Notes under the pieces: generated by a model
The model's input: the letters and a program-made list of their open reading frames with translations, nothing else
What the model was told of the DNA's origin: nothing
Database searches by the model: none
Program-made: the position numbers and the translations under genes
Shown: piece after piece, positions 15,979 through 25,710 of the stretch
How the letters are laid out: every line of letters starts with the position of its first letter
Position numbering within the stretch: position 1 is the stretch's first letter
Assembly: GCF_900112365.1 (NCBI RefSeq)
Contig: NZ_FOLQ01000004.1
Span: forward strand, 372,001-436,000
Origin: Spirosoma endophyticum
GTDB lineage: Bacteria > Bacteroidota > Bacteroidia > Cytophagales > Spirosomataceae
Direction: 5' to 3'
DNA length: 64,000 bases

Positions 15979-18408
15979 ATGGAAGTTTCCTATAAATGGT
16001 TACAAGAGTTCATTGAATTGCCCGAATCACCCGAAGAAGTTGGCAAAATCCTGACTGCAACGGGTCTGGAAGTCGAAGGAGTCGAAAAGATTGACGCTAT
16101 ACCAGGTGGTCTGGAAGGGGTCGTCATTGGGGAAGTGCTGACCTGCACAAAACACCCGGATGCCGATAAATTAAGCCTGACAACGGTAGATGTTGGTGCT
16201 GGTCAACCCCTACCTATTGTATGCGGTGCGCCCAATGTGGCCGCTGGCCAGAAAGTTGTGGTGGCACTTGTAGGCGCTACGTTACACCCTGCTTCAGGAG
16301 CGCCCTTCCAGATCAAGAAAGCCAAAATTCGCGGGGCAGCCTCGGAAGGTATGATCTGCGCTGAAGACGAGATTGGCCTTGGATCATCTCACGCGGGAAT
16401 TATGGTGCTCACGACCGATTTACCCAATGGTACCCCGGCCGCCCGCTACTTCAATCTCGAAGCCGATTATCAGATTGCTATTGGCCTTACGCCGAACCGC
16501 ATCGATGCCGCGTCTCATTATGGCACAGCCCGCGATTTAAAAGCTGTTCTGAATCGCCCGCTACGTCTGCCTTCGTTAGATGCTTTCAGCGTGAGTAATA
16601 CTAACTTAACGCTCGATGTACGAGTAGACGACGTAGAAGCCTGCCCACGATATACGGGTTTGACCATCACCGGCTTAACCGTTAGCGAATCGCCGGATTG
16701 GCTCAAACAACGACTGCTGGCCATTGGTCTGAACCCGATCAATAACATTGTGGACGTAACAAATTACGTTTGCCAAGATTTGGGCCAACCGCTTCACGCG
16801 TTCGATGCGGATAAAATAGCCGGGAATAAGGTGATCGTAAAGACGCTACCTGAAGGCACTGCGTTTGTAACACTTGACGGAATCGAACGTAAGCTTTGGG
16901 CTACCGACCTGATGATTTGCGATGCCGAAAAACCCATGTGTATTGCGGGCGTATTTGGCGGAAAGTATTCGGGAGTATCAGCCGATACGACCAGCATTTT
17001 TCTCGAATCAGCTTATTTCTCCGCTACGTCCGTTCGTAAGACGGCTCAGCACCATGGGCTTAAAACCGACGCGTCGTTCAGGTTCGAGCGAGGTACCGAT
17101 CCAAACATGCCGGGATTCGCGCTCAAACGGGCCGCGTTACTGATTCAGCAAGTAGCCGGGGGTGCCATCAGTTCAGAGATTACTGACCTCTATCCAACGC
17201 CCATTGAGCCGTTTCGGGTGCCGGTACGTTATCGCAACATTGACCGACTGATTGGGATCAAGATTGATCATTCCGAAATCCACCGGATACTGGAAGCGCT
17301 GGATATTCAGGCTGAGGAAACGACCGCTGACGGCTTCGTAGCCATTGTTCCACCCTATCGCGTGGACGTAACCCGAGAGGCCGACGTAATTGAAGAAATT
17401 CTTCGGATTTATGGCCTGGACAACGTACCGCTCTCGACTAATCTGACGGCTGAATCGTTATCGGAGTTTCCGAAAACTGATCCCGATCAATGGCAGAGCC
17501 GCGTCGGGCAATTGATGGCGGCTAATGGTTTCTATGAGATCCTGACGTTATCGCTTACGCGTCCGTCTTATAATGATGCGGTCCGATCTTCATTGCCGGG
17601 TGCTGATGTAACGCTGCTTAACCCGCTCAGCGAGGAACTATCGGTTATGCGGCAAACCTTGCTATTTTCGGCGCTCGAAACGCTGGTGTACAACCTGAAC
17701 CGACGACAGAAAGACTTGAAAACCTTTGAGTTTGGCAAAGTTTATTCTAAAGTACAGCTTGATGAAGGCCAGTCGAAATACGTTGAACGAATGCGATTGA
17801 GTCTGGCCATTGTTGGCAATCAGGAGCCAGAAAGCTGGCTTCAGAAAAGTCAGCCGGTGGCCTATCACAACCTGGCCACGGCCGTTCAACGAATTCTGAA
17901 TTTATTCCGGATTAAATCGTTTGACACACAATCTGCTGACCCAACGTTTTTCCAATACGGCCTGACCTACGTAGTAAATAAAAAACCGTTAGTGAGCCTG
18001 GGACTAGTTCAGCCCAAACTCACTAAATTAGTGGACCTAAAACAGCCTGTATTCTACGCTGATTTTGATTGGCAGGCGCTGCTTAAACTAGCGAGTACCA
18101 AGGCACGTTATGAAGAAGTTTCCCGGTTTCCTGAAGTCCGTCGCGATTTGTCGCTTGTGCTCGACAAAGTCGTTACCTTCGAACAAATTAGTCGGCTGGC
18201 TCGCCAGACAGAACGGAAATTATTACGAACAATAAATGTTTTTGATGTTTACGAGGGAGAAAATCTTGGCGCAGGAAAAAAGGCGTATTCTGTTAGTTTT
18301 CTGTTGCAGGACATTACGCAAACGTTGACCGATGTAACCATTGACAAAACTATGCAGCGGCTCATAAACGCATTTGAGCAGGAGTTAGGGGCTGTCATCC
18401 GTAAATAA
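15979..18408 (+). CDS. pheT: Phenylalanine-tRNA ligase beta subunit
   Basis: The 809-residue protein has the full PheT architecture: an N-terminal start MEVSYKWLQEFIEL and an EMAP/OB tRNA-binding domain at about 40-150 (KHPDADKLSLTTVDVG, VCGAPNVAAGQKV). Next come B3/B4 (about 215-390, DVTNYVCQDLGQPLHAFDADKI, SFRFERGTDP), B5 (about 400-470), the core catalytic-like domain, and a C-terminal FDX-ACB anticodon-binding domain (RFPEVRRDLSLVLDKVVTFEQI). It pairs with PheS, not present here, in the alpha2-beta2 enzyme that charges tRNA-Phe. Order pheT, coiled-coil gene, zapA, rny is typical of Cytophagales. Confidence 0.97.
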   Translation: MEVSYKWLQEFIELPESPEEVGKILTATGLEVEGVEKIDAIPGGLEGVVIGEVLTCTKHPDADKLSLTTVDVGAGQPLPIVCGAPNVAAGQKVVVALVGATLHPASGAPFQIKKAKIRGAASEGMICAEDEIGLGSSHAGIMVLTTDLPNGTPAARYFNLEADYQIAIGLTPNRIDAASHYGTARDLKAVLNRPLRLPSLDAFSVSNTNLTLDVRVDDVEACPRYTGLTITGLTVSESPDWLKQRLLAIGLNPINNIVDVTNYVCQDLGQPLHAFDADKIAGNKVIVKTLPEGTAFVTLDGIERKLWATDLMICDAEKPMCIAGVFGGKYSGVSADTTSIFLESAYFSATSVRKTAQHHGLKTDASFRFERGTDPNMPGFALKRAALLIQQVAGGAISSEITDLYPTPIEPFRVPVRYRNIDRLIGIKIDHSEIHRILEALDIQAEETTADGFVAIVPPYRVDVTREADVIEEILRIYGLDNVPLSTNLTAESLSEFPKTDPDQWQSRVGQLMAANGFYEILTLSLTRPSYNDAVRSSLPGADVTLLNPLSEELSVMRQTLLFSALETLVYNLNRRQKDLKTFEFGKVYSKVQLDEGQSKYVERMRLSLAIVGNQEPESWLQKSQPVAYHNLATAVQRILNLFRIKSFDTQSADPTFFQYGLTYVVNKKPLVSLGLVQPKLTKLVDLKQPVFYADFDWQALLKLASTKARYEEVSRFPEVRRDLSLVLDKVVTFEQISRLARQTERKLLRTINVFDVYEGENLGAGKKAYSVSFLLQDITQTLTDVTIDKTMQRLINAFEQELGAVIRK

Positions 18409-18410
18409 TT

Positions 18411-18534
18411 GGTGAAAGCGTGAAGGAGCGAAAGAGTGAAAGGCCAACGTAGTAAAATAGCATAAGCAATTTTTAGCTTACCAGCGGCCTTGATTCATTC
18501 TTTCACTCTTTTACTCTTTCGCTCTTTCACTCAT
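18411..18534 (+). repeat. Purine/pyrimidine inverted repeat of degenerate octamers
   Basis: The left arm (18411-18445) contains GAGCGAAA and GAGTGAAA units and ends in GGCC. The right arm (18486-18534) begins GGCC and is the complement of GAATGAAT, GAGTGAAA, GAGTAAAA, GAGCGAAA, GAGTGAAA in reverse order. It starts 2 bases after the pheT stop and ends 7 bases before the GTG of the next gene. The unit sequence is the one seen at 12424-12510. Confidence 0.7.
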
Positions 18535-18541
18535 TAAAACT

Positions 18542-18880
18542 GTGGTTAGCGAACATCAAATTATTGCTTTGGTTGAGCGATTCGAGCACAAGCTCAACTT
18601 GCTTAGAAATGCATACACAGATGCCCAGAATCGGATTGAAGAGCTCGAAGTAGAGAACCTCGCGCTTGGTGAAAAACTGAGAGAAAAGGACACTGAGTTT
18701 AAAGAGTTACGGAAAAAACATGTTAATTCCGAAAAAAACACACCAAAGTCGAAAGATGTTGGTATAATTGTAAAAGACAATCTGTTTAAGACAGATACGA
18801 ATGCTGAATTAAAACAACAACTCGACGAGTATATCCGGGAATTGGAACGGTGTATAGCTCATTTGAGTAGTTTGTCATAA
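18542..18880 (+). CDS. Coiled-coil protein next to zapA (ZapB-like position)
   Basis: The 112-residue protein is almost wholly predicted coiled coil by eye: heptad-like LVERFEHKLNLLRNAYTDAQNRIEELEVENLALGEKLREKD in its first half, a charged lysine-rich linker, and a second helix ELKQQLDEYIRELERCIAHLSSL. It precedes zapA by 48 bases on the same strand, so a role in cell division with ZapA is plausible, comparable to ZapB of E. coli, but I see no diagnostic motif. The start is GTG at 18542, just after the repeat. I found no in-frame ATG before the coiled coil begins. Confidence 0.7.
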   Translation: MVSEHQIIALVERFEHKLNLLRNAYTDAQNRIEELEVENLALGEKLREKDTEFKELRKKHVNSEKNTPKSKDVGIIVKDNLFKTDTNAELKQQLDEYIRELERCIAHLSSLS

Positions 18881-18928
18881 ACCCAAATAGGTTCCGTGGT
18901 TTAGGCGCCACTTGAGCCGACTGCAGCG

Positions 18929-19216
18929 ATGAAAGAACTGCCAATTCGCGTAAAAATAGCCGACCGGACCTACAAATTACGTGTAGAGCCGGAAGCGGAA
19001 GCCATTGTGCGCGAAGCCGCCAAGCTTATTCAGGAAGAACTGAAACAATATCGGGATCAGGGCTTCACGGATACACAGGAAGCACTGGCCATGGTAGCCT
19101 TCGACTGCTTAGTCACTAAGCTCAGAGGAGAACGACAAATGCAGAGATTACAACAAATGGTGTTTGACAAAATAACTCAATTAGACCAGGTCGTCACGCC
19201 GGTCATTACAACATAG
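18929..19216 (+). CDS. zapA: Cell division protein ZapA
   Basis: The 95-residue protein has the ZapA fold signature: an N-terminal beta hairpin (LPIRVKIADRTYKLRVEPEAE), then REAAKLIQEELKQYRDQGFTDTQEALAMVAFDCLVTKL, and a C-terminal coiled-coil helix. ZapA tetramers cross-link FtsZ filaments at the division ring in the cytoplasm. It lies between the coiled-coil gene and rny, the usual location in this phylum. The 107-base gap to rny contains nothing I can name. Confidence 0.9.
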   Translation: MKELPIRVKIADRTYKLRVEPEAEAIVREAAKLIQEELKQYRDQGFTDTQEALAMVAFDCLVTKLRGERQMQRLQQMVFDKITQLDQVVTPVITT

Positions 19217-19323
19217 ACAACCGGCGGGCTGTCCACCCTACACATTACCCCGAGTTAGCGTTCAGAGCACTCGTATCGCAGCAGATTGATAGTTTATTTT
19301 TTCAATCCTAACGATATAGTCCG

Positions 19324-20934
19324 ATGGACATTCCAATTTGGTTAACGATTCTTGCTACCCTCGCGGGGGGTGGCATTGGCATATTGATTGGTCGCCAGAT
19401 GATGGCGGGCGTTCGCGCAAAGCACGAGAAAGAAGCAGAAGAAAGAGCCGCACTTATTTTGAAAAATGCGGAATTACAGGCCGAAACCATCAAGAAAGAC
19501 CGGATGCTCGAAGCCAAAGAAAAGTACCTTAAATTAAAAACTGAGTTTGAAGAAACAACGAATCAAAAACGAAATATCCTTCTTCAGAACGAAACCAAGC
19601 TAAAACAACGCGAACAACAACTTAACCAGCAGGCTGATCAGCAGAAAAATCGCGAAGGTGAACTCAATCAGCTACGTAACGAGATCGGTCAGCAAAAAAA
19701 TAGTCTCAATCAACAGATTGATGCGTTAAACAAGCGCCGGGAAGATGTTGATAAGCGGCAACAGGAAGCTGACCGGATGATGGCCGATCAGTTGATGCAG
19801 CTCGAAAAAATCGCGGGCCTTTCGGCTGACCAGGCGCGGGAGCAACTTATCGAAACGCTGAAGGCTGAAGCTGAAACCCGGGCGTCGTCCTATATCAAAA
19901 ATATCGTAGAAGAAGCGAAGCTGACAGCCACAAAAGAGGCTAAGAAGGTCGTTATCGAGACCATTCAGCGAACCGCTACCGAGCACGCCATTGAAAACTG
20001 TGTATCGGTTTTCAATATTGAATCGGATGACGTAAAAGGGAAAGTTATCGGTCGTGAAGGCCGTAATATCCGTGCCCTGGAAGCAGCTACAGGCGTCGAA
20101 ATCATTGTAGATGACACCCCCGAAGCCATCATCATTTCGGGTTTCGATCCCGTCCGACGCGAAATTGCCCGTCTATCGCTCCACCGACTTGTGCAGGATG
20201 GTCGTATTCACCCTGCCCGCATTGAGGAGATCGTGGCTAAAACCCGCAAAAATATTGAGGACGAAATTGTCGAAATTGGCGAACGTACTGTTATTGACCT
20301 CGGCATTCACGGACTGCATCCTGAACTGATCAAGATGGTTGGACGGATGCGTTTCCGGTCAAGTTATGGTCAGAATCTGCTTCAACATTCCCGCGAAGTC
20401 GCTAAACTTTGCGCCACCATGGCGGCTGAACTGGGCCTGAATGCCAAGCTGGCAAAACGGGCTGGTTTGCTCCATGACATCGGTAAAGTGTGGCCTGAAG
20501 AAGCCGAATTACCCCACGCCATTCTGGGCATGGAACTGGCCAAGAAGTATAAAGAGAATCCGGAAGTTATAAATGCTATCGGTGCTCACCACGACGAAAT
20601 CGAGATGACGAGCATGATCTCGCCTATCGTGCAGGTATGTGATGCCGTATCGGGTTCACGGCCGGGTGCCCGTCGTGAAATGATGGAGTCATACATCCGG
20701 CGCTTAAAAGAACTCGAAGAACTGGCGGGTAGTTTCCCCGGTGTAACGAAGTGCTACGCTATCCAGGCCGGTCGTGAGCTACGTATCATGGTCGACGCCG
20801 ACCATGTTTCTGACGAACGGGCGGGTATGTTATCGTATGAAATTTCGCAGAAGATTGAGAAAGAGATGCAGTATCCTGGGCAGATCAAAGTAACGGTCAT
20901 TCGGGAAATGCGGGCTGTGGCCTACGCGAAGTAG
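19324..20934 (+). CDS. rny: Ribonuclease Y
   Basis: RNase Y is a membrane-anchored endoribonuclease that initiates mRNA decay. The 536 residues show an N-terminal transmembrane helix (about 5-24, [17 protein letters not shown]) and a long glutamine/lysine-rich coiled coil (about 28-190). A KH RNA-binding domain follows (about 226-290, [26 protein letters not shown]), then an HD domain with His384-Asp385 in [14 protein letters not shown] and the following GAHHDE. Length and order are standard. It is followed by the hairpin at 20949-21002. Confidence 0.96.
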   Translation: MDIPIWLTILATLAGGGIGILIGRQMMAGVRAKHEKEAEERAALILKNAELQAETIKKDRMLEAKEKYLKLKTEFEETTNQKRNILLQNETKLKQREQQLNQQADQQKNREGELNQLRNEIGQQKNSLNQQIDALNKRREDVDKRQQEADRMMADQLMQLEKIAGLSADQAREQLIETLKAEAETRASSYIKNIVEEAKLTATKEAKKVVIETIQRTATEHAIENCVSVFNIESDDVKGKVIGREGRNIRALEAATGVEIIVDDTPEAIIISGFDPVRREIARLSLHRLVQDGRIHPARIEEIVAKTRKNIEDEIVEIGERTVIDLGIHGLHPELIKMVGRMRFRSSYGQNLLQHSREVAKLCATMAAELGLNAKLAKRAGLLHDIGKVWPEEAELPHAILGMELAKKYKENPEVINAIGAHHDEIEMTSMISPIVQVCDAVSGSRPGARREMMESYIRRLKELEELAGSFPGVTKCYAIQAGRELRIMVDADHVSDERAGMLSYEISQKIEKEMQYPGQIKVTVIREMRAVAYAK

Positions 20935-20948
20935 TAGTATCTACTGAT

Positions 20949-21002
20949 AATGCACAATGTATAATGAATGCGGCTATAGCCTCTCGTTATACATTGTGCA
21001 TT
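20949..21002 (+). terminator. Stem-loop after rny, built of AATG-type units
   Basis: AATGCACAATGTATAA (20949-20964) and its perfect complement (20987-21002) form a 16-bp stem, followed by TTTCATTC. The loop holds a second palindrome, GGCTATAGCC. The right flank extends the AATG heptamer pattern (complement reads AATGTAG, AATGAAA, AATGCAC, AATGTAT). The structure ends 22 bases before the DUF4230 start. Confidence 0.7.
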
Positions 21003-21024
21003 TTTCATTCTACATTTAACCCAT

Positions 21025-21690
21025 ATGGATTTTTTTACTGTCCTTCTATTAATTCTCGTTGGGGCGGGCGGGGGCGTTGCCTTAGCAAATACCTTACGCA
21101 AGCGTGCGGGTATTACCGATATTCAGCGCGATTCCGTGTTGTTGCTGGAGCGGATTGAAAAGGTTTTTAAGGTAGTCATGGCCGAAGGCTATTTCTCAGA
21201 AATTTACAATTATCAGGATCAAAAAAAGATTCTATACCTACTAAATGATCCCAAAAAAGCAATGATCATTGTTAAGTCAAAAGTGTTGGTGGGATTTGAT
21301 TTTGCCAAAATTCGCTTTCAGACACCCGTTAATGGCGAGAAAAAGTTGATTATTGAATCGTTTCCAGAGCCAGAAGTTCTCTCCATTGATACGGATTACA
21401 AATTTTACGACATCCAGGCGGGCATTCTGAACCACTTCAGTGGAGCCGACTACACCCAGATTCTGGACGAAGCCAAGCAGGCGATGAACGAGCGGGCCAT
21501 GCAGAGCGATCTCCCAAAAATTGCCAATAATCAGATTCAGTACATGATGTACCAACTGGCAAGTTCGATGGGCTGGCAACTGCAGCTCCCCGAAGCAGAT
21601 CAGAAACAACTGGAAGCGCTGAAAGCTCAGGCAGAAGCTGATTCCAGGCTATCCAAACAATTGAATTCTGGCAGTATTTTCGAAAAATAA
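21025..21690 (+). CDS. DUF4230 domain-containing protein
   Basis: The 221-residue protein has one N-terminal membrane segment (FFTVLLLILVGAGGGVALAN) and a DUF4230 body. Landmarks are VLLLERIEKVFKVVMAEGYFSEIYNYQDQ, KAMIIVKSKVLVGFDFAKI and IDTDYKFYDIQAGILNHFSGADYTQILDEAKQAM. DUF4230 proteins are inner-membrane-anchored with an extracytoplasmic domain and have no established function. A short Gln/Ala-rich C-terminal helix follows. It is separated by only 55 bases from the M1 peptidase gene downstream. Confidence 0.82.
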   Translation: MDFFTVLLLILVGAGGGVALANTLRKRAGITDIQRDSVLLLERIEKVFKVVMAEGYFSEIYNYQDQKKILYLLNDPKKAMIIVKSKVLVGFDFAKIRFQTPVNGEKKLIIESFPEPEVLSIDTDYKFYDIQAGILNHFSGADYTQILDEAKQAMNERAMQSDLPKIANNQIQYMMYQLASSMGWQLQLPEADQKQLEALKAQAEADSRLSKQLNSGSIFEK

Positions 21691-21745
21691 GGGCAGGCTA
21701 ATCAAGTGCCTTCTAGCTTGTTAGGTAACAAAAAGCTACTGTGTT

Positions 21746-23731
21746 ATGCGATTTATTTACTTTCTCCTGCTATTACCACTTGTAGCCAATGCTCAGTTAG
21801 ACAGTGATGCTGGTCAATTCTGCCGGGCAGGTAAGGTGCGCTACTTTGGTCGATTGGCCACAAACCCAAAAGCACGGCTAGCCTATCCTGGCGACGCAAC
21901 GATCGATGTTACGTATTACGGGCTTGACCTCCGCCTGACCCACACGCCCAACAGCTTACGTGGAGCAGCAACTATCACACTTAAAAGCACAACCGCTGCC
22001 CTTACTAGTTTTTTTCTGGACTTAAACTCAACTACGGCAACGACTGGCGAGGGTCTTCGCGTCGATTCAGTTAAAGTCGGTAATCAAAAGGTAACTTTTC
22101 AACACGCTCAAAATAAGCTCACGATTACACCCCCACAACCATTGGCCAATGGGCAATCACTAACTTTAATCGTGTTTTATCAGGGTGTGCCCAATAGTAG
22201 CGCTCAGGGCAGTTTCCGATTTGGCAGGCACGAGAATAACACCGAACCAGCTATCTGGAGCCTCAGTGAGCCCTACGGCTCTCCAGATTGGTTTCCCTGT
22301 AAAGATACCCCTGCTGATAAAGCCGATTCGTCGGCGGTACGTATTACAGCTCCCGCCCGCTTTGTGTCCGTTTCCAATGGTAAGCTTGTGAGCACAGCTG
22401 ATAATCCCGATGGCACGCGAACATACGCCTGGAAGAACAGCTACCCCATCGCGCAATACCTAATTTCGATTGCTATGTCGAATTATGAGCAGTTCGACAC
22501 GCCCTTCACATACGGGACGCAAACGATGCCCGTAACCCATTATATCTATCCAGAAATACTCCCACAGGTACGTAGCAACCTCAGTTTGACTCCCACCATG
22601 TTGAGTTTGTTCACCGATCGTTTCGGGCCGTATCCATTTCTACGCGAGAAATATGGCCATGCCCAGTTCGGGGAGGGGGGTGGCATGGAACATCAGACAA
22701 TAAGCTCAATGGTAGTGGGCGCACTGACGCCCACTACCATTGCCCATGAGTTGGCTCATCAATGGTTCGGCGACAAGATTACCTGCCGCGATTGGCAGAA
22801 CATATGGCTCAATGAAGGATTTGCCTCTTATGCAGAAGCCATTTATATAGAGTCAATTAGGGGTCAATCAGGTTACCAATCGTATATGAACAACTTCATG
22901 TCCAGCGCCCGCAATGCCCTGGGAAGCGTATATGTGCAGGACATAAGTACGATTGCTAATATTTTCAGTAGTAGTAGAAGCTATGCTAAAGGTGCGACTA
23001 TCCTGCATATGCTACGGGGCGTCGTCGGTGATAGCACCTTCTTTCGGATTCTAAAAACCTACGCTGCTACGCCCACACTGGCTTATCAAAGTGCTGTGAC
23101 GGAAGATTTTCAGGCTGTGGCGCAGCAGGTTTCGGGTAAGGATCTGGCTTACTTTTTTAAACAGTGGATTTATGGCGAAGGCTATCCAACTTATAAAGCC
23201 ACTCTATCAGGTGGAACGTCAAATTCGACTGTAACGCTACGTTTAGAACAGCGAAATGCAACGGCCAGCAATCCCAGTTCATTCACAATGCCGGTACAGA
23301 TTAAGATTCAGTCGGCCGCAGGGGATACAATCGTAACGGTGTTTAATGACCGTGCTGATCAAACGTTCTCCCTCCCCATGAAAGGAGCGGTAACGAGTGT
23401 CGTCATTGATCCGAACAACTGGATTTTGAAAGCAACTGAAAGCACCCCTATAATCACGGCTATATCGGAACCTCCACCTGGCGGGCTACGAGTTTATCCA
23501 AATCCAACAACAGAAACCCTTACAATTGACTTTATGCAAACCCAGGCTGGACCCGTTACGTTATCACTGACGAATCTGCTGGGGCAGCGCGTGAGAACTT
23601 CCAGCGAATCGAATCTACCACCGGGTACTTATTCCCGTCCACTTAATTTACATGGATTAGCAACCGGACACTATACTGTCATGGTAGAAACACCGAGCGG
23701 CCTACAAAGTCGGGTAGTTTTAGTACGCTGA
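21746..23731 (+). CDS. Secreted M1 family aminopeptidase with T9SS sorting domain
   Basis: A 16-residue signal peptide precedes an M1 (gluzincin) metallopeptidase. The exopeptidase motif appears as GEGGGMEHQTIS and the zinc site as His334-Glu-Leu-Ala-His338 with the third ligand Glu357 in WLNEGFASYAE, the exact HExxH-x18-E spacing. The C-terminal 80 residues form a type IX sorting domain (LRVYPNPTTETLTIDF to VMVETPSGLQSRVVLVR), so the enzyme should be exported to the cell surface or medium. It probably trims peptides for nutrition. The gene converges on the NFACT gene with a 12-base gap and no hairpin that I can see. Confidence 0.93.
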   Translation: MRFIYFLLLLPLVANAQLDSDAGQFCRAGKVRYFGRLATNPKARLAYPGDATIDVTYYGLDLRLTHTPNSLRGAATITLKSTTAALTSFFLDLNSTTATTGEGLRVDSVKVGNQKVTFQHAQNKLTITPPQPLANGQSLTLIVFYQGVPNSSAQGSFRFGRHENNTEPAIWSLSEPYGSPDWFPCKDTPADKADSSAVRITAPARFVSVSNGKLVSTADNPDGTRTYAWKNSYPIAQYLISIAMSNYEQFDTPFTYGTQTMPVTHYIYPEILPQVRSNLSLTPTMLSLFTDRFGPYPFLREKYGHAQFGEGGGMEHQTISSMVVGALTPTTIAHELAHQWFGDKITCRDWQNIWLNEGFASYAEAIYIESIRGQSGYQSYMNNFMSSARNALGSVYVQDISTIANIFSSSRSYAKGATILHMLRGVVGDSTFFRILKTYAATPTLAYQSAVTEDFQAVAQQVSGKDLAYFFKQWIYGEGYPTYKATLSGGTSNSTVTLRLEQRNATASNPSSFTMPVQIKIQSAAGDTIVTVFNDRADQTFSLPMKGAVTSVVIDPNNWILKATESTPIITAISEPPPGGLRVYPNPTTETLTIDFMQTQAGPVTLSLTNLLGQRVRTSSESNLPPGTYSRPLNLHGLATGHYTVMVETPSGLQSRVVLVR

Positions 23732-23743
23732 GCGCTTTACTCC

Positions 23744-25411
23744 TTATTCTCCTCTTGGCACAACCATCACTACGTCCTCTTTTTCAATCAATACCTGACC
23801 CTCGGCCAGTCCTTTAGGCTTTCGGACATATTTTCTAGGCGTTACCGTGACTGGACATAAACTGTCGGTTCGACGTTTGGAGTACCAGGCCGCTAGCTCA
23901 GCAGCCCGTTCGATAACGTTCTTCGGAAATGGTTTGCCTGCCTGGTACTTCACAATCACGTGCGAGCCCGTAACATCGCGGGCATGCAGCCAGAGATCTT
24001 CTTTGTAAGCGAACTTTTGCGTGAGCAAGTCATTATTTTTCGCGTTCCGTCCGATCAGAATACGAAATGAATCCTGAATTACTTCCTTAAATAATGGAGC
24101 AGATTCACCAGATGCCGTTGTGTGGCGATCGGCTACATCAACAAGTAGGTTGTGTTGTTTGATATAACGTCGAAGTTCTTTCAGGGTCAGAATTGGCTCA
24201 AGTTCCATTTTCTGCTGATCAATACGTATCAATTCGGCTTCACGCATGCCAATTTGATCGGAAAGATGTTGCTCTTCTATCTTTTCATTCTTGGCTTTGC
24301 GGTAGAAATTCTCAGCATTTTTCTGCGGACTAAGATCAGGCTTGAGTTTCAGCGTAATCGGTTGATCACGATAAAAATCGTATAGGGTGATACGTTCAGG
24401 TGATTTGGCCCCTGGCACCTGAGGTATATCATGCAGATTTGCCATTAATATATGTCCCATTTCCTCATGACTGGCGCCCTCATCACGTAACACAAGCCGT
24501 TGCATAGATGCCTCAATTTGTACTGCAGCCCGTTTCCTACGTTTATCGAGCAATCGGAACAGGTTGGCTTTTTCGTGTTCAAAGGTATTTAGTCCATTGT
24601 AAGCAACGTAGAATCGGCTGGATGCTTCGAGGGGGTCAGTAAATTCTCGCTGTATATCACCTAGTGACAATAAGCTAAGGGTTGGTTTGTGGTCGAGCCG
24701 GGTTAGATAGTAACGAGGCTGTTCAAGTTGACGTAAGACGTCTTGAATAATAGCCCAAAGGCCCTCCGCTCCTTGCTCTGTACGCTGTGCTTTTTGCTCA
24801 TCAATCCATCTATTTACTACTTTCCCAAACGTGGGAAATAACTTTTTGTAGTCGAAATCAGCCCGTTCGAAAGCCTCATAAGACTGATCAATTGGTCGGT
24901 CGAACGTATTGAGCATCAATTGCTCATCGGCCACTAACTGCTGATTGAACAGGTCAATAACATGGTTTCCCTGATAGGCCAGCAGATTAGGACGATTTCC
25001 AAAGAATTTGAACAATAACAAGAAATCGTCTTCTAAAGTAATAGCTAAACAGCGTTCGTTCTGGAATGATCGAACATCAACGACAGTTCGTCCCTCACCC
25101 GTTGTTCCAACTAGTGTTTCGAAGAGATTTACACTGTTGGTACGAGCCCGTTGCACCGTCTCGGGAAACAACAATCCAGAGAAATCTGGCCGCAATGTTG
25201 CTTTAATATAAAAGGGTTTATAATAATTGGTTTTGCCCTTAGCCTGCGCAAAAACGAGAACTATTTCGTCGCGATCCTGACTGAAACACTCCATAAATCG
25301 GAGGCTTGGAGTAGGCTTATCAAGCCCCTCTTCTACCCGAGTAAAACTACTTACCAGATGCGATTTAAGGGCGGGGGCAAGTTGTCTAAGGAAATAATAA
25401 TTAGTGTGCAT
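23744..25411 (-). CDS. NFACT RNA-binding protein, RqcH/Rqc2 homologue
   Basis: The 555-residue protein has an NFACT-N start (HTNYYFLRQLAPALKSHLVSSFTRVEE), a helical middle with paired coiled coil, and an NFACT-R (DUF814) domain at about 435-540 with DLWLHARDVTGSHVIVKYQAG and ERAAELAAWYSKRR. RqcH binds stalled 60S/50S subunits and, with tRNA-Ala, adds alanine tails to nascent chains in bacterial ribosome quality control. The family match is clear; the alanine-tailing role in this organism is inferred. The start at 25411 faces the 299-base A+T-rich region shared with susC. Confidence 0.88.
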   Translation of the reverse strand: MHTNYYFLRQLAPALKSHLVSSFTRVEEGLDKPTPSLRFMECFSQDRDEIVLVFAQAKGKTNYYKPFYIKATLRPDFSGLLFPETVQRARTNSVNLFETLVGTTGEGRTVVDVRSFQNERCLAITLEDDFLLLFKFFGNRPNLLAYQGNHVIDLFNQQLVADEQLMLNTFDRPIDQSYEAFERADFDYKKLFPTFGKVVNRWIDEQKAQRTEQGAEGLWAIIQDVLRQLEQPRYYLTRLDHKPTLSLLSLGDIQREFTDPLEASSRFYVAYNGLNTFEHEKANLFRLLDKRRKRAAVQIEASMQRLVLRDEGASHEEMGHILMANLHDIPQVPGAKSPERITLYDFYRDQPITLKLKPDLSPQKNAENFYRKAKNEKIEEQHLSDQIGMREAELIRIDQQKMELEPILTLKELRRYIKQHNLLVDVADRHTTASGESAPLFKEVIQDSFRILIGRNAKNNDLLTQKFAYKEDLWLHARDVTGSHVIVKYQAGKPFPKNVIERAAELAAWYSKRRTDSLCPVTVTPRKYVRKPKGLAEGQVLIEKEDVVMVVPRGE

Positions 25412-25493
25412 AATTCTGTAAAAGTACCTCTATAACTGTCTAGGCAACACATTAAAAAATATCGAATTTTAGTAGAAAAGTATCAACAAAAAA

Positions 25494-25507
25494 TAAGATT
25501 AATCTTA
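25494..25507. promoter_or_regulatory. 14-bp palindrome in the susC upstream region
   Basis: TAAGATTAATCTTA is a perfect palindrome in the 299-base A+T-rich gap between the NFACT gene and susC. Its position, about 160 bases upstream of the predicted susC promoter, could suit a dimeric regulator. In such A+T-rich sequence it could also be chance. Confidence 0.25.
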
Positions 25508-25644
25508 GCTACACAACTAAAAAATACAGATAACAAATTGAATATCAATTAATTATTAAATTATCAACACTATAATAATTGTAATTTAATAAGAATTAAC
25601 CACATTTTAATTATAATACATAGACACGATTATCAAAATTTCTT

Positions 25645-25675
25645 TTTGAAATATGATTTAAACGGCATAATATTG
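25645..25675 (+). promoter_or_regulatory. Bacteroidota-type promoter of the susC operon
   Basis: TTTG at 25645-25648 is followed after 19 bases by TAATATTG at 25668-25675. The consensus is TTTG-N19-21-TAnnTTTG, and the -7 element differs at one position. Transcription would start near 25682, giving a leader of about 28 bases before the susC ATG. I see no extended leader hairpin. Confidence 0.5.
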
Positions 25676-25710
25676 ATCCGTTTTAACAAATTTTAACCAA
25701 CCTAATCTTC

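Noticed and set aside
19217..19323. Possible 6S or other small RNA in the zapA-rny gap
   Set aside because: 6S RNA is often near zapA, but the gap is only 107 bases and shows no long imperfect hairpin with a central bubble.
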